Assembly (NCBI GenBank): GCA_030549495.1
Contig: JAUIRK010000333.1
Span: 434,001-498,000, forward strand
Origin: Nectonema munidae
Taxonomy: Eukaryota; Nematomorpha; Nectonematoida; Nectonematidae
DNA: 64,000 nucleotides
Direction: 5' to 3'
The translations under genes and the position numbers were made by a program. The notes beneath the pieces were generated by a model. The model did no database searches, was not told where the DNA came from, and was given only the letters and a program-made list of their open reading frames with translations. Positions 11,746 through 27,000 of the stretch are shown here, in pieces. Positions within the stretch are counted from its first letter, which is position 1, and each line of letters opens with the position of its first letter.

Positions 11746-12091
11746 TCAAATGAACTTTCTGTGATACTCACTGCTTGCTAATTCGTAGTTTTCTGGCTGC
11801 ATCACTTGCTTCGAATACTTTTTGGCGAAGAAAGCAAAGAAGTCTTTTATGTAAGCTATGATGTTATCGAACTCCGCACGAGACATCGCTATCTTGGAAA
11901 GGTTTTCACTGAGAACTAGTATGAATCTGAGCAAATGGACAGGCCCATACACACTGCTAGGAATGAAATGCCCACCATATTTGGCCAATTCATCTGCGTA
12001 CTGAGGCCTCTCAAAGTAATAGAGAAGACGCGATCCCAAATGAATGTTGAAGTTCTTTAGAAGCAATTGCGCAAACTCCTTTATACTTTCG
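11746..12091 (-). CDS. MORF4L1: MRG15 last exon: C-terminal MRG domain
   Basis: Encodes SIKEFAQLLLKNFN through SSEYHRKFI and the TGA stop at 11746-11748. The acceptor TTTCATTTAG precedes C-GAA-AGT, which restores the phase left by the previous exon. An upstream AG near 12111 would shift the frame, so it is not used. The segments LLYYFERPQYA, VYGPVHLLRF and YIKDFFAFFAKK align with the MRG-domain core. Confidence 0.92.
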
Positions 12092-15000
12092 CTAAATGAA
12101 ATATCCAAGGCTTTAGATATGCATCGATCAACGAGGTCAATTTAAAGGCGGTTTGACAGATTTAATTACTTATCCACCTGCTCGCCTTCTCTTAATTTGT
12201 TGTTAGGATTAAACCACGAATGTGAGTGTAATAACCGGATCAATGTTTAAAAATTTAAAATTAAATTAATACTGAATATTCGGTGCTTATTAATAAACTA
12301 AATAAATAAAACACAGCTATAAACTATTGAAATACAAAATTTTCACAAATAAAATAGAGTTAACGCTCATACGTGGTTCGTCTGATATTTCAGCGATTTC
12401 ATTCAAAGATGTTTTAAAATTTTTTTTATAACTTTATACATATTTATAAAAAATAATTGAAAGTTATATCGCCGAATATTATAATTTTTTTTTAAATAAT
12501 TGGAAAGTATGCTATAAAAAGATAAAATGTCACCCATAAAATATTTAAAACAATTTTATTGATTTTTTGCTTTAATATCATCATATATAAATATATAGTG
12601 ATAAACTCTTTTCACATATTTTTGCCTCAATGAAATGTCAAAAAAATGATGAATGGAGGGAGTCACATTGATCAATGTGTTTTGTAAAAAGTATTTTTTT
12701 ATTTGTAGAATATTCAGAATCATTTTTTTTGCTTCATTCAAAAAGATAAATTCAGAAATTTATAGCGATAAAGATATTTTTGATACTTCGTTAAGTTTTC
12801 GAAGAAGAACATTGGTTGGAACAGTTGGTTCAAGCAAAAAATTTCTTCCAAATATTGATAAAAAAGAGCTTTCTTGTTCACTAGTTTTTCCTAGCTTCTT
12901 TTACTTTACGGATGAAGTTACTTTGATTTACTTCATTCAAAAAAAATAAAAGTTGTTTCAGTTTTGAGTAAACTTCACGGTGATAAAAGTGTATCTTAAA
13001 AAAGCTTAAATTATAATAAATCTAGCATTGATATACTCTAGATCAAATGATCGAACTTATAGTGTAAGAAGGAAAACATAGCACTGGAAACATTTTGCAA
13101 TATGATTGATGATATTTAGTGATTCAATGCGTAAGTTGAAAATCTTTATTTGTTTGACGAACAAAAATTTGCCAAGTTTTACTGTCTTATTCGAGCCTTT
13201 TTTTTTCTTCAAAATATACACTTACTTTTTTTAAAAAACTATCCTTTTCAATATTTTTTGTTTTTTCCTTTCTTAAGTCTTATTTTGACTTACCGAAATT
13301 CTGTGTAGAGATGAACTCTACTATTTATGCCTCTAATTATAGCTGATGTTCCTATGTGCGAATATTGCTTATATAGATATTTTTTTAGTAAAAAAATGAG
13401 ACATTTTTAATGCTGTACCAATATGCTATTTATTTGATATTTTATTAATTATTTTTGTCTTTAGAGAATATGATTTCAACTAATAAGTTTGACTCAAACA
13501 ATAGATATACCAGCCTTTATCAATTGGAGGAGCAACCTGTATCAAAAAGTTGTAATGCGGGGGGAGGGGGCAAAATCTATTTAAATTTTTTGCAATTTTG
13601 CTAAAAGTCTTCAGAGAATACGACAGCTGTATTATGTCTTTTAGAATCACTAATTAGCTATGTTTTCATATTTTTAACATTATTTTGCCATGAATAAATT
13701 GCAAAAAAAATTTTTTATACATGTAAGGGTCATTTTCGATGCCATTTTTCATAGGGAGGGCCTAGGCCCACCCCTTGGATCCGCCACTGATTGAGGAAAC
13801 TTCAATTCAATGGGAAACTCCAGTTAGATCTTGTGCTGTATTCCAGAAATAGTTTTCTTTGGGTAAACAATTGTAGTCATTTAGCAAAATTATGCCTAAA
13901 GATTGACCGATGTCTTTCCAACCAACGTTCAGCCTAAATCCGCTTTACTTTGCATAAATGGTCGACATTTCAGCTAATTTTTGTAAGTATTCTGGTGGCA
14001 ATATTTTGAAAAAGTTCTATATTGGATAGAGAAAGTAAAGTAACATTGGACTCTGCTAAATTTCTTGACGTATCTGAAAAGATATCTTTATCAAATGCAA
14101 AACTTATTTTCCATTTATAAGAGCAAGGATATTCATAGTTCATCAATATCATCATCTTGGGTTAAAAATTCTAATTCTTCAGTAACGTCAGCAGCTCCTC
14201 ATCTATTTCTTCAACATCGGAAACATGAGTTATCAGGAGGTAAAATACAAGCATCAACATCTCCATCATCAATGATGTAAAATACAAACAACAATTTTTT
14301 GACAATTCAAAGACATAATCTCTCTTAAATTATTATCGATTAAGAGCTGGAAAAAACAGATGTGTGAGAAAAAACCTTTTTTTCAACTAGTGGACATTAA
14401 ACGATTAAATTGGTCAAGGAAAGAGATATTAGAGCAAGATGAGCTGGTTGGAAGAACTTTAATGAGGTATCGGGTGTACTTTGTGGGAGAAGAAGAATGT
14501 CAGTAAAATTGAAAAGAAGATGGTACAAAGCTTGTGTAAGAAGTGAAATGTAGACATCAGGCGCATGCAAACAACAGGAATGAGAATGATATGGATGATG
14601 TGCAGCAAGTCACTTACTTAAAAGGTTCCAAACGCCATGTTAAGTAAGATGACGGAGATTGAAGGCATAGAAAGACACTTGGAAGAATATCGAATGCGAT
14701 GGCTGCACCATCTTGAGAGAATGGATGCAAAACGTTTAATGAGAGATAAAAGATTTAGTGGAAATATGGAGAGAGGAAAACCAATAGAAGACGTAGGAGG
14801 AAATCTTGAAAGAAGACATGGAGTAGAGAGACCCCAAGATTGAAGAATCACAGATGAGAAAAGCTAGAGGCGTCGCTGCAGACAACTGAACGACCCTGGC
14901 TATCTGGGATGAAAAAAGATGTCTCATATGGGCAAATCGAGGATGAAAATTATGATATAGGGTTTAAAAATAATAGTTGGTCTAAATTTTTTTATTAATA

Positions 15001-18000
15001 TTTCAAAATTTTAAACCTAGATTTAACTAGTCTTCCAAAAGATTTAGTATTTATTTCAAAGAGGTCAATGAAATATTAGCAAAGAAAAAGGAGCAAAACT
15101 ATGAAAGAAGTTTTAAAAGATATTAGATACATGTCAACGCTATTTTTTATAGATGAGAAGGAGTAGTAAAAGATGTTTTGCATTGCTATAAAAATTATGG
15201 GAAATTTTTAAAAATTGTAGAAATTGAAAGTAGTGCAATTTTAATAATAAAGAAAATAATTTCAAAAGAAGCTCTACATCTCCACTTGTTATAAATAATG
15301 GGAAATTATGGCAAATTGTCATGTATACAATCATCCCTTGGGGACTAAAATTATAACGATTAACGGTCTGCTATCTTTTTTAATGAAATTTTATTTATTT
15401 AAAGGAGGCCATTTTTATTTTTCGGACACTGCTGTTAAGCTGGTCGTCAAAGATTAAGGGCACTTTTCAGAACTTCAAAAAGTATTGTGTCTAAAGATGA
15501 TCTAAATTAAGTGTAATGTAAATTTTCTATTTTAAAAATTAGAATAGAATGAATTTGTATTATAAAGTAAATTCATGAAAATTCTTATTAACTAGTCGAG
15601 TTCTTTATGCATTTTTGTTCAAATTTTTCCAAGTTTTACTAAATTATAAATTTTCGGAGAAGGAAATTCAAAAATCAATGTTGCTATTTTTTTAAGGTTT
15701 CCATGATGTTTTGGAGTTTAAAAATGGCAATTATTTGAAAACCAAATTTACCTATATGTCCGCTTCCAAGAAGGGTGGGTTGTTGTTTTCAGTGGTTAAA
15801 CTGACATCTTAACGGGTGAAAAGTCTAGACAAATTGTCTACAATCATTTGCGTCACACAATGTAAGATTTTTTAATAAAAATAAAAATTTTAATCGAACT
15901 CAGGTTTTTATTCTGTTTATCATCTCAGTATTTGTCGCGCTCACCAAGGTCAAATCAAAAAAGAACTTTTTCATCAAAAATTAAAGTTTTTCAAATTTGA
16001 AAGGTTCGGGAAAAAGGTACGTCCAATATAGTTAATTTAGACATATATGATATATGATTAGAGAAAGTGACGTTTTTTATTGAGATGATCCTATACTACA
16101 AATTGTAGTATGTCGTATAAACAATGGGTTGTTTTCAGCGTGTATGATTAAGGGTTAAATAACTAAGAATTTTACGCATAGACCCAAAGCACTTGAAAAG
16201 TCTTAACAAGAAGCTGCGAAAGACAGAAGGGTAATGAGATTCTAGCCCCCTCCAAGTCAAAAGAAGGACTTACGACTGAGAGGTAGAGAGAAGGCCAGAC
16301 TTGTAGTTCACATAATCTGCGATGATTTTGTCAACTGTGAGCTTCGAAGGCAGCGTTAAAAGCTTGTACTCCTTATTTATGTATTCGCAGTCATCCAAGA
16401 GACAGGACTGGAAAAAGTGGGAAAATTCAAAGCGCACGTTCGAAAACATCAGCTTCTTTTCACTCTCCTCCCTTTCCTTCTCTATCGATTTAAGGTGCAG
16501 GGAATCCACGTCTTCTTTCGCGGAAGTTCTTTCATTGTTGTTGTTGTTGTGGGAAGAAATGGCATCATTAACATTATTCAAATTTTCACATGTTTTTTTC
16601 CTTGTAACTAAAAAGACTTTGGCATTTAGAACAACTGTAAACGCATACAATCTTTATGGCCAGGCTAAATTCTATTGGTGTAATTCATATTAGTAAAATT
16701 TAATAATATTAAGTTCAGTAGACATTTTATTCTTTGAAAAATTTACTAACTCAAAAACTATTTTTAATTAAATTCAGATTTTTTTTTATAAAATAGCTAG
16801 TTAAAATAATACGCTTGAAATATTAGAGTTAATACAAGAACAAAAATAAAGAAAAATTTATATTGAAAAAACCGAAAAATAAAATTATTTTATAAAAATC
16901 TGCAAATACATTTAGGTTCTGGAAGTAGGGTGGTTTTATAATTGCGTTGGAAATTGTTATAGATAAAAGGTAAAAAAGTTTCAAACTGTAACAAGCGTTA
17001 AAGTTCAAAATTGCCAAATATAAAAATATGCACCCCTCATCTGCTAATTATGAAGAAAACTGAAAATACAAAATTATAAAAATTTCAAATTTTATTTGTG
17101 AATACGTAAAAACCAAAAAAATTAAAAACATTTTCCTCAAAACTTTTTAAAAGATATAGCTTTCAAATCTCTCATGATTATTCATTAATATGTTTGGAAA
17201 CTATCTAAACTTGTCCATAAATGAAATTTGAACTTTTGGGAAAAATCGACCTGCCCCTAGGGTAGGGTAAGATAATGTCATTTTTAAAATATATTTACAA
17301 GAACTTAAACTTTTTAATTTTGTTGGAATTAAAATTTTAGTATAATCGAATAAAACTCTTCTTTGTTTTTACAAAATTTTGTTGGCTCCGACATAAATAA
17401 ATATACATAACAATAATATTATGTACAAATAATAAATAATCACATATAATTATGTTAATTATATTTATACTTTTTCGATTAAAATATTGAATCAAATAGA
17501 TATCTTAAATTTCACAGGGTTGTCTGTCACTTTTTAAAATGTCCATAATTTCCATAAAAATCTTTGAGTCAAAACACTACAAGTCCGCTCAGGCCCTATA
17601 CGGACGACACGCGAAGGTTAAATCTATCACTTGTGACATAAACTTGTTTCTTAACTTAAAAAGTGAGTATAAAAGAAAAAATGTAATATCAACATAATAT
17701 GAAGTTAAATAAAATGGAATGATACCTAATTTAACTTTTTTTTCTTTCACAGAGTGCCGAATTTTAGCATTTTTTTTAGGATTCAAAGGCGTCATGATGG
17801 TTGTTTGAGTTGTATTTTTCGTTCTAAAAAGAAGCATTTGTCAATTATAAGCTAACTAAAATATTTCCTTCACTTACACAACGTTTTGAGATTGTTTTTG
17901 TTTCTCCACGTTTTCGTCAGTGAATTCTAGAAGCCTTGATTCGTTAACCCATTCATCCCACCTTAAGAAAAATACAGAGTTAGTAAGATGGATATTTCGC

Positions 18001-21000
18001 ATAATGAATGAATTATAATTTTCAAAGTTCCTAAAAGGTTTATCAAAGAAGGTCCGAGAACAAACATAACACGCTTAAATTAATAAAAATTTTGATATGA
18101 TTTAAAGTGAAATCAAATTGAAATACTTTTAATCAATAAATATGATATTTTTTTTAAATCCTTGACAACTTTTTTTTGTATTTTATTACCTCTTTTATGG
18201 TTTTAATAAAACATCAATTTTATACTTATAATATGGAATAAATTTTGGGCAGCTATTTTAAAATTATTCATTAGGAAGCTTAATTTTCTAATTATGTTCA
18301 AGTGCCGTTCGTTGCATTCCACTAAGCTGTATTTATTAGCTTGAGTGAATAATCACAGTAAAATAAGGTATCTATTAAAACAATAATTATGTTTGTGTAA
18401 AAATGCTCGTTTTTCACGGCCCATAGCCAGTGGAGAGTATTTGGGGTGCGGGGAGGTGGGGCGAAGAGAGAGGAGCAAGGGCCAACTGCCTGCCCTAACT
18501 TCCTTTCATGCTCCTTTCTTGACGTCCAATTTTATTAGTACTTTTATTCTGCAATTTATAATGATAGTCAGTCAGACTTCAGTAATCTAGAAATCGATAA
18601 CCGGAAAATTCAACATCCGAACAAAAAAGTGCGACAACCAAATTTTTGAATAAGTGTTTTATATATACATCCGAAATCGCACACTACGCAAAAAAAGTAT
18701 GTTTAATGCTACTATATATTTTTAAGCTTTAAAAATTTTTTAAAAAAATATTTAAATTTCTTATATCATTTTTGACAAAAGGGAAGACGAGACAGAAAAT
18801 GAAAAATTGGAAAATTATAGTAAAAAAAAGGTTGATACAAGAAGGAAGCAACATGATTAAATAGACGACGTATACTTTATTTTGAGCAAAAACCTAAACG
18901 TCATATACAAAATGAAGAAAATCCAAAATTCTCCAAAAACTAAATATTATAAAAGATTTGTTGCAGAAACTAATTCAGAATTATTTAAACCAAAAAAAAT
19001 TGTTTTTTTGTTTTCTAAAAAAAAAAGAAGAAATTTCATAAACAATATTTTTTAATTATTTATAATTATGGGGGTAGAATAAAAAATACGTATTTTAAAT
19101 CATCAACTGGAGGAGGAGGGTGACGAGTTACTGTGATTGGGGTAAAATGTATAGGGAAAACTTAAGCAAAGAAAATAGAGGGGAAATAGTGTATGTGAAG
19201 TTACTAATATGATAGACATATGTATAAAGATAAGTTCACAAATTTAGCATACTATATATACATTATTATATCAAGAGGGTATATATAGGCTTTTATTATT
19301 ATATGTATATAGTAGCGTTTCTCTCGACTCATACGAGATGCAGGTAAACACAATAGTCCTATTCATATTTCCTCTTCAAAATTTAGAGAAGAGATTCGGG
19401 AGACTATAAGAAGATATAAATACCATTTTTACTTTAAGTTCGTCTTTTTTCACTCTAGTTTTTATTCATTGTTAGACATTTGTTTTTATACTTCAAACAC
19501 ATTTATAAGTCGTTTTCAAAGTTTAAACCTGGAGATCAAATGTTAAATTTGTCTTGTTAAAGTAATAAAAGTCTATTTTTTTTAATTTTAATAAAAGAAA
19601 GTAAAAGCTATGTAAAATGGTTTATGATGTCAAAAACTATCTATAAAATAAAAAAATTTTAAATTAACACTTATACACTTTGATCTATAGTATTCCAAAG
19701 TTAGAAAACGTGCACAGTTTCCAAGAAAATGCGAACTTTTGTTTTCATTGCTTTGTATTCGAATCGGTTCGCTTAGAAACACTATGAATACACATATGTT
19801 GAGTTGAAATATCATTTTTATTTTTCAATGTATGACAAAATTTCAAATGAGAAAAGGTCTGAATTAGTGAAAATGGTTATTTCTGATGGTCTGAATATTT
19901 TGGAAGCTTCAAAAATTCTCTCAATTAATTATTCAACTGCAAAGTCCATCATGCAAAAGCATGAAGATGACTCAACTTCCAAAAAACACGGTGGGCACAA
20001 AAAATGTCTTGTCTGATGAAAAACCTTTGTATATAAATCCTCTGTTACTCTGGAGGAGTTGAAAAACAAAATTGACCATCTCAAAATTACATTGAAAAAA
20101 GGGAGCAAAGAGATGGAATCAGTAAACAAACATGATTCTATCATGAAAGAAAAGTGTACTCGCAAGAGTTGAGCGACTTTGCTCCAAAATTACAAGAGAG
20201 TATTGTATTTGTAGATGAAAGCGCTTTCAATCTACATTTGAGCCGAACTCAAGCCAGAGCTAAAAAAGGAAAAAGAGCCAACATTATTGTTCCTTTTTAT
20301 CGTGGAAAAATGTCTCTCTAAAATTGGCTATGAATTGCTCCAAGTAGTGCACTATCAAATAATAGAAAAAGAAACCTGCAGTTCTAAAAAATTTTCTAAT
20401 TTCATGAAAGATCTTATTGGTAAAATGGATGAAGATGTGACAGTTGAACAAACGGAGTGGACCATTTTAGAATTAGTCAAGAATTATGTTGAAAGTGATG
20501 GCAAATACAAACTCAAGTTTTTATCACCGTACTCCTACATGCTTAACCCTATGAAAACAATTTTCAAAGGTTAAAGCCAAAGTGAAAAGTTTATTGGCTT
20601 CACAAAATGCTCACCCCTTCGTCTCGTGATAGAGCAAAGCATCAACTCTGTGAGTGCCTTGGACTACTATCACTATATGTTAAGCAATCTTAATCTTGCT
20701 TTAGCTCGACAGCCTTTTAATGCATTTTAATTTTTTGATTTTGACAATAAATGTTTATTTTAAAAAAAATATTTTTATCTAATTTTTGCTTTTCATATAA
20801 TAAAATTGGGTTAATTGTTTTCAAACTTTAAAATAAATGAAGTAATAAGACATGAAAAAGGACGAAGTTAAAGTGAAAAAAGACGTAGTTAAATTAAAAA
20901 TGGTATATATAGTAAAGATTTACATTCATTTAACATGTGTCAGTAGTAAGTCTGTATTAAGAGATAAAAGTGGGATAAAATTATAGACGTGTTAGATAAG

Positions 21001-24000
21001 GTATGAAAAAATGGAGAGTCATAGATAGGAGCTACATATACATAGAATAGATAGGGGTCATTTACATACAGGATACGTATGGATGTACAAAGAATATAAA
21101 GGACGCCAAATACAGTAATGGTGTAATAAAAGATAACAAATTTAGTATGTGTATATAAATAAAATAGGTAAATGATATAAACAAATATCAAGATAGTTCA
21201 TTTATGCTTAGAAATTGTGTGTTAATTTGAGCACTATTTCTTCCTTCAAAATTCTTTCTTTATCATTTTTACAAAAGTTTAAAACAAAAAAGTGTTAACA
21301 AATCATTGTTGAAGTTTTTTTGAAAATGAAAACCTGAAGGCGTAGAGGCCTTAGCATGTTTAATGTCTTGTAGATGTTCCCTAAATCTGAAAATTCTAGG
21401 TCTACAGGTCTCAGCAATCTATATTTGTTTACAAATATTACAATTAATTTTATATATAAAATTCTTTACATTGCACTTAACCTTTTTTTATCTTTTCACG
21501 TCTTAAAAAATCCAGGTTGGTTTTATTCCTAGTGTTAAGAAGTTTAATTTCTTAAATTAAGCCTGTTTTTCAAAAATTTCTTAAGTTTAAAATGGCGGAC
21601 TCATTTTGCAGCAAGGGGAAGCTATTTTTTTAAAGATAAACAAATGTGTACAATTTAAGTTTCTATATCATCCTAAAATTTCGTCAATTTGAGCAAAATA
21701 AAAAAGCTTATTGCATTTAAAGGTGCCATTTGTTTTCTACCAAAATTAATTAAACAAACCCGGCCAATTGTAACAGTTTATCTAAAAAAATGGAATCTAT
21801 ATATGTATTGAACTTTTTTACCCTAGGTCGCACCTTTGAAATAACTGAAACTTTGGGGCGCACCATTGAGATTGATATGAAAAAATCGGTCATAAAATTT
21901 TAAAATAAAAAATATAAAGAACTACATACTACATATGTTGTCCATTATTTGGTCGTTTCTCGCACCCCTTGTTAAGAATCGCTTATCTAGATGGAATCAT
22001 AGGGTTCACATGGCTATCTTCAAGAATTGCAGTTTGAGAGGCACTGTCGGCAAAGACACACTTGTGCTGTTGTTTTTATAGTAAAAAAGATGCAAAGAAT
22101 ATGATTTTTCAAAGTAATGTCATATTTTAAATTTAAAGAAATATTTGAGCAAAATGAAGGTGTCATTTCAATCTAACTGGCCGGCTCAAGAAATCGACGA
22201 ATAATAAAAAAAATTGCCAAAACCGAAAACAAAAATAAGCTGAATAGGCAGATATCGTTTCCTATCTGAGCGCTGCAACACCAAAAGAATACCATTACAT
22301 GGTTGGTCTCTGAGATTTGCAAATAATACAGACATGCGTAGGAACATTTGGTTTGCTGAAGACAGTGTCTGTGTCCGTAAGAATAATCCGGAAGCAAAAC
22401 ATTGGAAAATTAGTTAGATTCAATATTGTATCGGATAGCAGGGTTGTCGAATAATCGCGATCTAATTACCAATAAGTCTTGTAAGACCAGCATTTTCATG
22501 TCTTCAGAAGACAGACTTTGAAGACCAAATACTGAATCGGCTCTATCAAGAATTCTGTTAGCCAAAGATTTACAAAATTGATCGTTTTTAGAATGATGGT
22601 ATAAAATCTCCACTTTGTTAGAGCACATCATATCTAAGGCCTTTTGTTGCAGTTGTTTCAGTACTAGAAGATCAAAATCTGAAAGGGTATTTATGATAAT
22701 CGGTTTCAATAGCTGGTGAAAAGCAATAATAAATGAGAGGCAAAGGCTTATGAGTAGTGATCACTGTCTCTCTATGTCCTAATGCAAAAGTCTTGAAAAA
22801 ATAAAATCTTGCTTAACCTGTTCTATTCATTCAATTTTAGATCGTGTTTTCCACTTTATTTTCGTCAAAAACGGTATTATTTGAAAATTTAAAAATGTCC
22901 AACTCATCAAACGTGTACAATTTGTTTATTCATTATTGCTAACATGAATTACACGCGTGATTTTCCTATATTCTCTAAATAACATTAATATCCTATATAC
23001 ACTGGAACATACATAATTTTTCTCGAAGACAAGTTTTATCATATCATACAACATATTACTTTCAAGAAATTTCTATAAGCGCTTTCCTATATACATGATG
23101 ATACATGACATACACAAAATAATAGGAAAAACAAAAGCGCTCCTTGATCCAATAGATGAGTGTAAAAATAATAGCGAATATGAAGAATTATCTAGAAAAT
23201 AATAGGACATTAAGATTTTGTTTACTAAGATAGAGGGTAGTGAGTGAGTGAGTGATGCGATTAGAATTAGAAGCACGGTAATTCGACTTGATAAAATCAC
23301 TGCCCGCAGTTATCGTGGGAAGGGGAGCAGAAAGTGCACATGTGAGGTCGGGAATTAAAAAATGGTAGTGTATTCATTGAACAAAAATTCCTCTATAATA
23401 CATTTTGAAGGTTTATAATAGTATTCATTCCGTTTACAATAAAGGTAAGTTAGTGGTGCCGTTTGAACAAGCTAGGTATGTATTTAAAAGACAGACTACA
23501 TAGAAACTTTTTTAAGTCATCTTTCTCAATATTCAATCGTTATGGTGAATAATGGAAAAATAGAAAAAAGGCGCTTAAGCTAAAATCCTTTAAAATACAT
23601 TCATTTGAATTGAAGAATCCATTGTTCTAAAAAATAAAAATCCTTTAAAATACATTCATTTGAATTGAAGAATCCATTGTTCTAAAAAATAAAATAGATA
23701 TGGAAATAAATGCAATTAATAATAATATGAAAGTGGCTATATAAATAAAAAAAAAATATTTAAAATATAATTTTCAATTTGAAACAAATTTATTTACCAA
23801 AAAAGAGTTCATGGATTATAAAAGAATAAAATTAAATACTTCTTATTCCAGCCCTTGTAGTGAACTAGATATTTGCCTCTATTCTTGTCTTCTGACTGAA
23901 CTTTGATGATCTGATAAAAGAAAGTGTAATCAAAATTAAATGATTTTAAATAACTCAAGTCGAAAAGTAAGGTAGTAAGTGCACATATGCCAACTCTACC

Positions 24001-27000
24001 CATTTAGGCGGTAGTTTAACGCTTTTTGTTGGTGTCTATTATTATCGTAGTGATCATAAAATGTTAATGTAAAATCAGTCTACAAATGATACTTCTACTT
24101 AACCTTCGCAAGATGGATCATTTTATGCATACGCAAAAGACGGCATAAATATGCAGTAAAACTCCCAAAATGAAAATTTAATATTTTCCTTATCTTTGTC
24201 AAAATTCTTTTATTGGACTTTGCATACTCTGAGGTGTTATCAAGGGAAGAAATGAGCCTTTGCACAGCTTTTAGAATACAAATTACGGAAGAAAAGTATC
24301 CAATGAGGCCCTGTCTCAAAATAATAATAATTTCAAAAAAATACTCGCTTATATACGCTTTGACGACAAAAACTCGTGTTATCTAAAAAAAGAAAAAATC
24401 TATTCACAGCGATTCGTTCGCTAAGTAAACCATCCAAGTTTGGAATAAAGTTCTGGATGCTTTGTGATGCTCATGGTTATTACGCTTTGCAATCACTTCC
24501 TTATATTGGCAAAGATAAATCTCGAATCCATTTAGGAGAAGAAGGGCATATCGCTATGAAGTTATTAGATTCGTATAAAGGAATGGGTTTGAATGTCACT
24601 TGTGGCAATTTTTTCACAAGTCTTTCCTGTGCTAGGAATCTTTTGAGGCAAAATACAACTCTTGTAGGGGCAATCAGATCACACAAAAAAGAAATTCCTT
24701 CAGAAATAAAGCTCGAGAAAGATGATCCACTTTATAAATCCAAGTTCCTTTTCCCTTACGATAATGGTATTATGCTGGTAGGATAGAGAGCTAAAGAAAT
24801 TAAAGATGTGTTCCTTTTATCATCATCAGACTCCGAAAATTGCACCTGAAGACTCAAAAAAGCATCCCAATTGTATACTCCATTACAATAAGGAAAAAGG
24901 AGGAGGTAGATACTGCTGACAAATTGTTGAAGGCATATTCTACAAAAACAGGTTCAAGAAGATGGCCACTTGCAGTATTTTTCAATCTTTTGGGCATTAT
25001 TGTTTGTTTGAACACCTGTGTTTTATGCAAAGAGACAGAAATTTCGACTAACAAAAGAAGAGAGCTTTTGATTGAAATTGGCGAATCACTTTGCCAAAAA
25101 GAGAAGAAATTAAAAAATATTCAAAAATAATAGAGCATCAACTTCCACAGAAAAAATTTTGGAAGACAAAAAAGGACTACTTGTAAGATATGTCATACAA
25201 GAAAATCTTCAAATTGTGATATGTATACTTATGGATCTTGTATTTTCAGGTATGTAAATTATGTTTAAAATTAGAATGATTTTATGTGGTTACATATTTT
25301 GTAATGTTTTTATCAAAAAAAGTAGTCACAAGTTTTTTTTATGAATAAATTTACACACATGATGAAGTCGGTCAATTGACCGGTATGGTCCTGCTTGAAA
25401 AATACAGTATATCTATTAAAAATGTATACCTATGTAAATAATGTATACCTATTAGCCTTTTACCCGTATCGTTTGACAGGAAGATATGCTTCAACTTTAC
25501 ATGTTCAAAACTTCTTAGTACATTCAATATAATATCTTTGCAGCAAGGTAACACTAACTGTTTTACTATGTTGTGGGATTTCTTGACAACAGATATTTTT
25601 GAAACTTTTCAAACCATACTTAAATTTTGCAAAAACAAAACTATGCTATCGAACCTAGATTTGTCCAATCGTTCAGCTTGAAGTTTAAAATAGTCAGTAG
25701 TTTTGTTTAATGAACTCAAATTCTTCACTTCCGGTGCAAGCTTCACTTGATGCCCTTTAAAAAAGTGGATGCTATCACTTCAGAACACAAAAAGCTTATG
25801 TTCGAAGTAAACCAAATGTCTAGTTTGAGTCGTCAAATTTCATTTTTTTAAAGCCATTAAGAAAAATGCACATTTACATCTATAAAATTAAGTCTTAAAT
25901 ATAATAAAAAAATAAAAATAGTACTCAATTCAAAGACTAAATTATTTATTCTTTTAAAAGTGACTTATTGGCAAAAATAGCAAATGACTCGATATGGATG
26001 GAATATGTTGCGAAAAACGATGCACTCAGTGACCCTTTCTCAGTCCCCGTGGAACTGCTTCGCGATCGCCTAGCACACCGCGGATTCTAGTTTGAAAACC
26101 ACTGAGTTTGAAGGTAGTGATGCAATCAGAAGTACAAACAAGATAATTTGACTTGATAAAATTAGTGCAGTTATGGTGGGATTAAGAGCTTACAATCCAA
26201 GTATAATGTCCGTTAATAATGGTGGCGTGTTCATTGGATAAAAATTCTTTTATAATAAATTTTGAAAATTATATAAAAAAAAAAAGTTCGCCCCCGCGAA
26301 AATTTTGAGGATGTCCGCCTCTGGTATTAAGGTAATGTAACATAAGATATGAGGCTTCGCAAGAAGAAGTAAGAGGAGGAGAAGAGTTAGATTAGAGGAC
26401 TTTAAGCTAGGTTGAAACAAATTCCTACACCTCCTCTTGGGCGAACAGATCCTCTATTAAAACAAAAACTATAATCAGAAATATTAAAATTAATTCTCTT
26501 ATCAAAATTCAATGTCTCACTTAAACCCATTATATCAGGTTTGAGAGAAACAGATAGTATAAAGTTAGTAAAAAATCGAAATTTCTTGATAAACTGCGTA
26601 TATTCAAAAAAGTAGTTTTAAACATCTAGAGTTGAATCTATAAAGAAAATAAGAATTAAGATCAGAAGTGGAGATAAGCTGTCCTATTGAAGGTAGAAAA
26701 ATGAATAAAATCACATGAGATAAATATGATGAATCGAATAAATCATAGGATAAACATACCATACAAAATCATTACAATAAATTATTGGATAAACATTGAA
26801 ATAATAAATAATTACGAATATTGGAGGACTTTTCATATAAATCTCTAAAAGAAGCACAATTTTTGGAATTTACTATATGATTAAGAGGACAGCTTTTTAA
26901 AGAACACTTCTCACAAAAATTTTAATACTATCATCAGTTAGAGAGCAGGAGAAAGACGAGTGATTCTTTGAAGAAAATGAACATTTTCTTGCAGGATTTA

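Noticed and set aside
12095-12112. Use of the AG at about 12111 as the MRG15 last-exon acceptor
   Set aside because: It would leave the reading frame out of phase with the previous exon. The acceptor at 12092-12093 restores it.
12653-12949. 98-codon plus-strand frame
   Set aside because: Ile/Phe/Lys-rich composition expected of AT-rich DNA, no motif, inside an MRG15 intron.
16322-16693. 123-codon plus-strand frame opposite an MRG15 exon
   Set aside because: It is the antisense shadow of the 16274-16607 exon; the poly-Val/Leu run is the complement of the exon's Asn run.
25369-25382. The palindrome CGGTCAATTGACCG as an operator or transposon end
   Set aside because: A single 14-bp palindrome with no partner or context; expected occasionally by chance.
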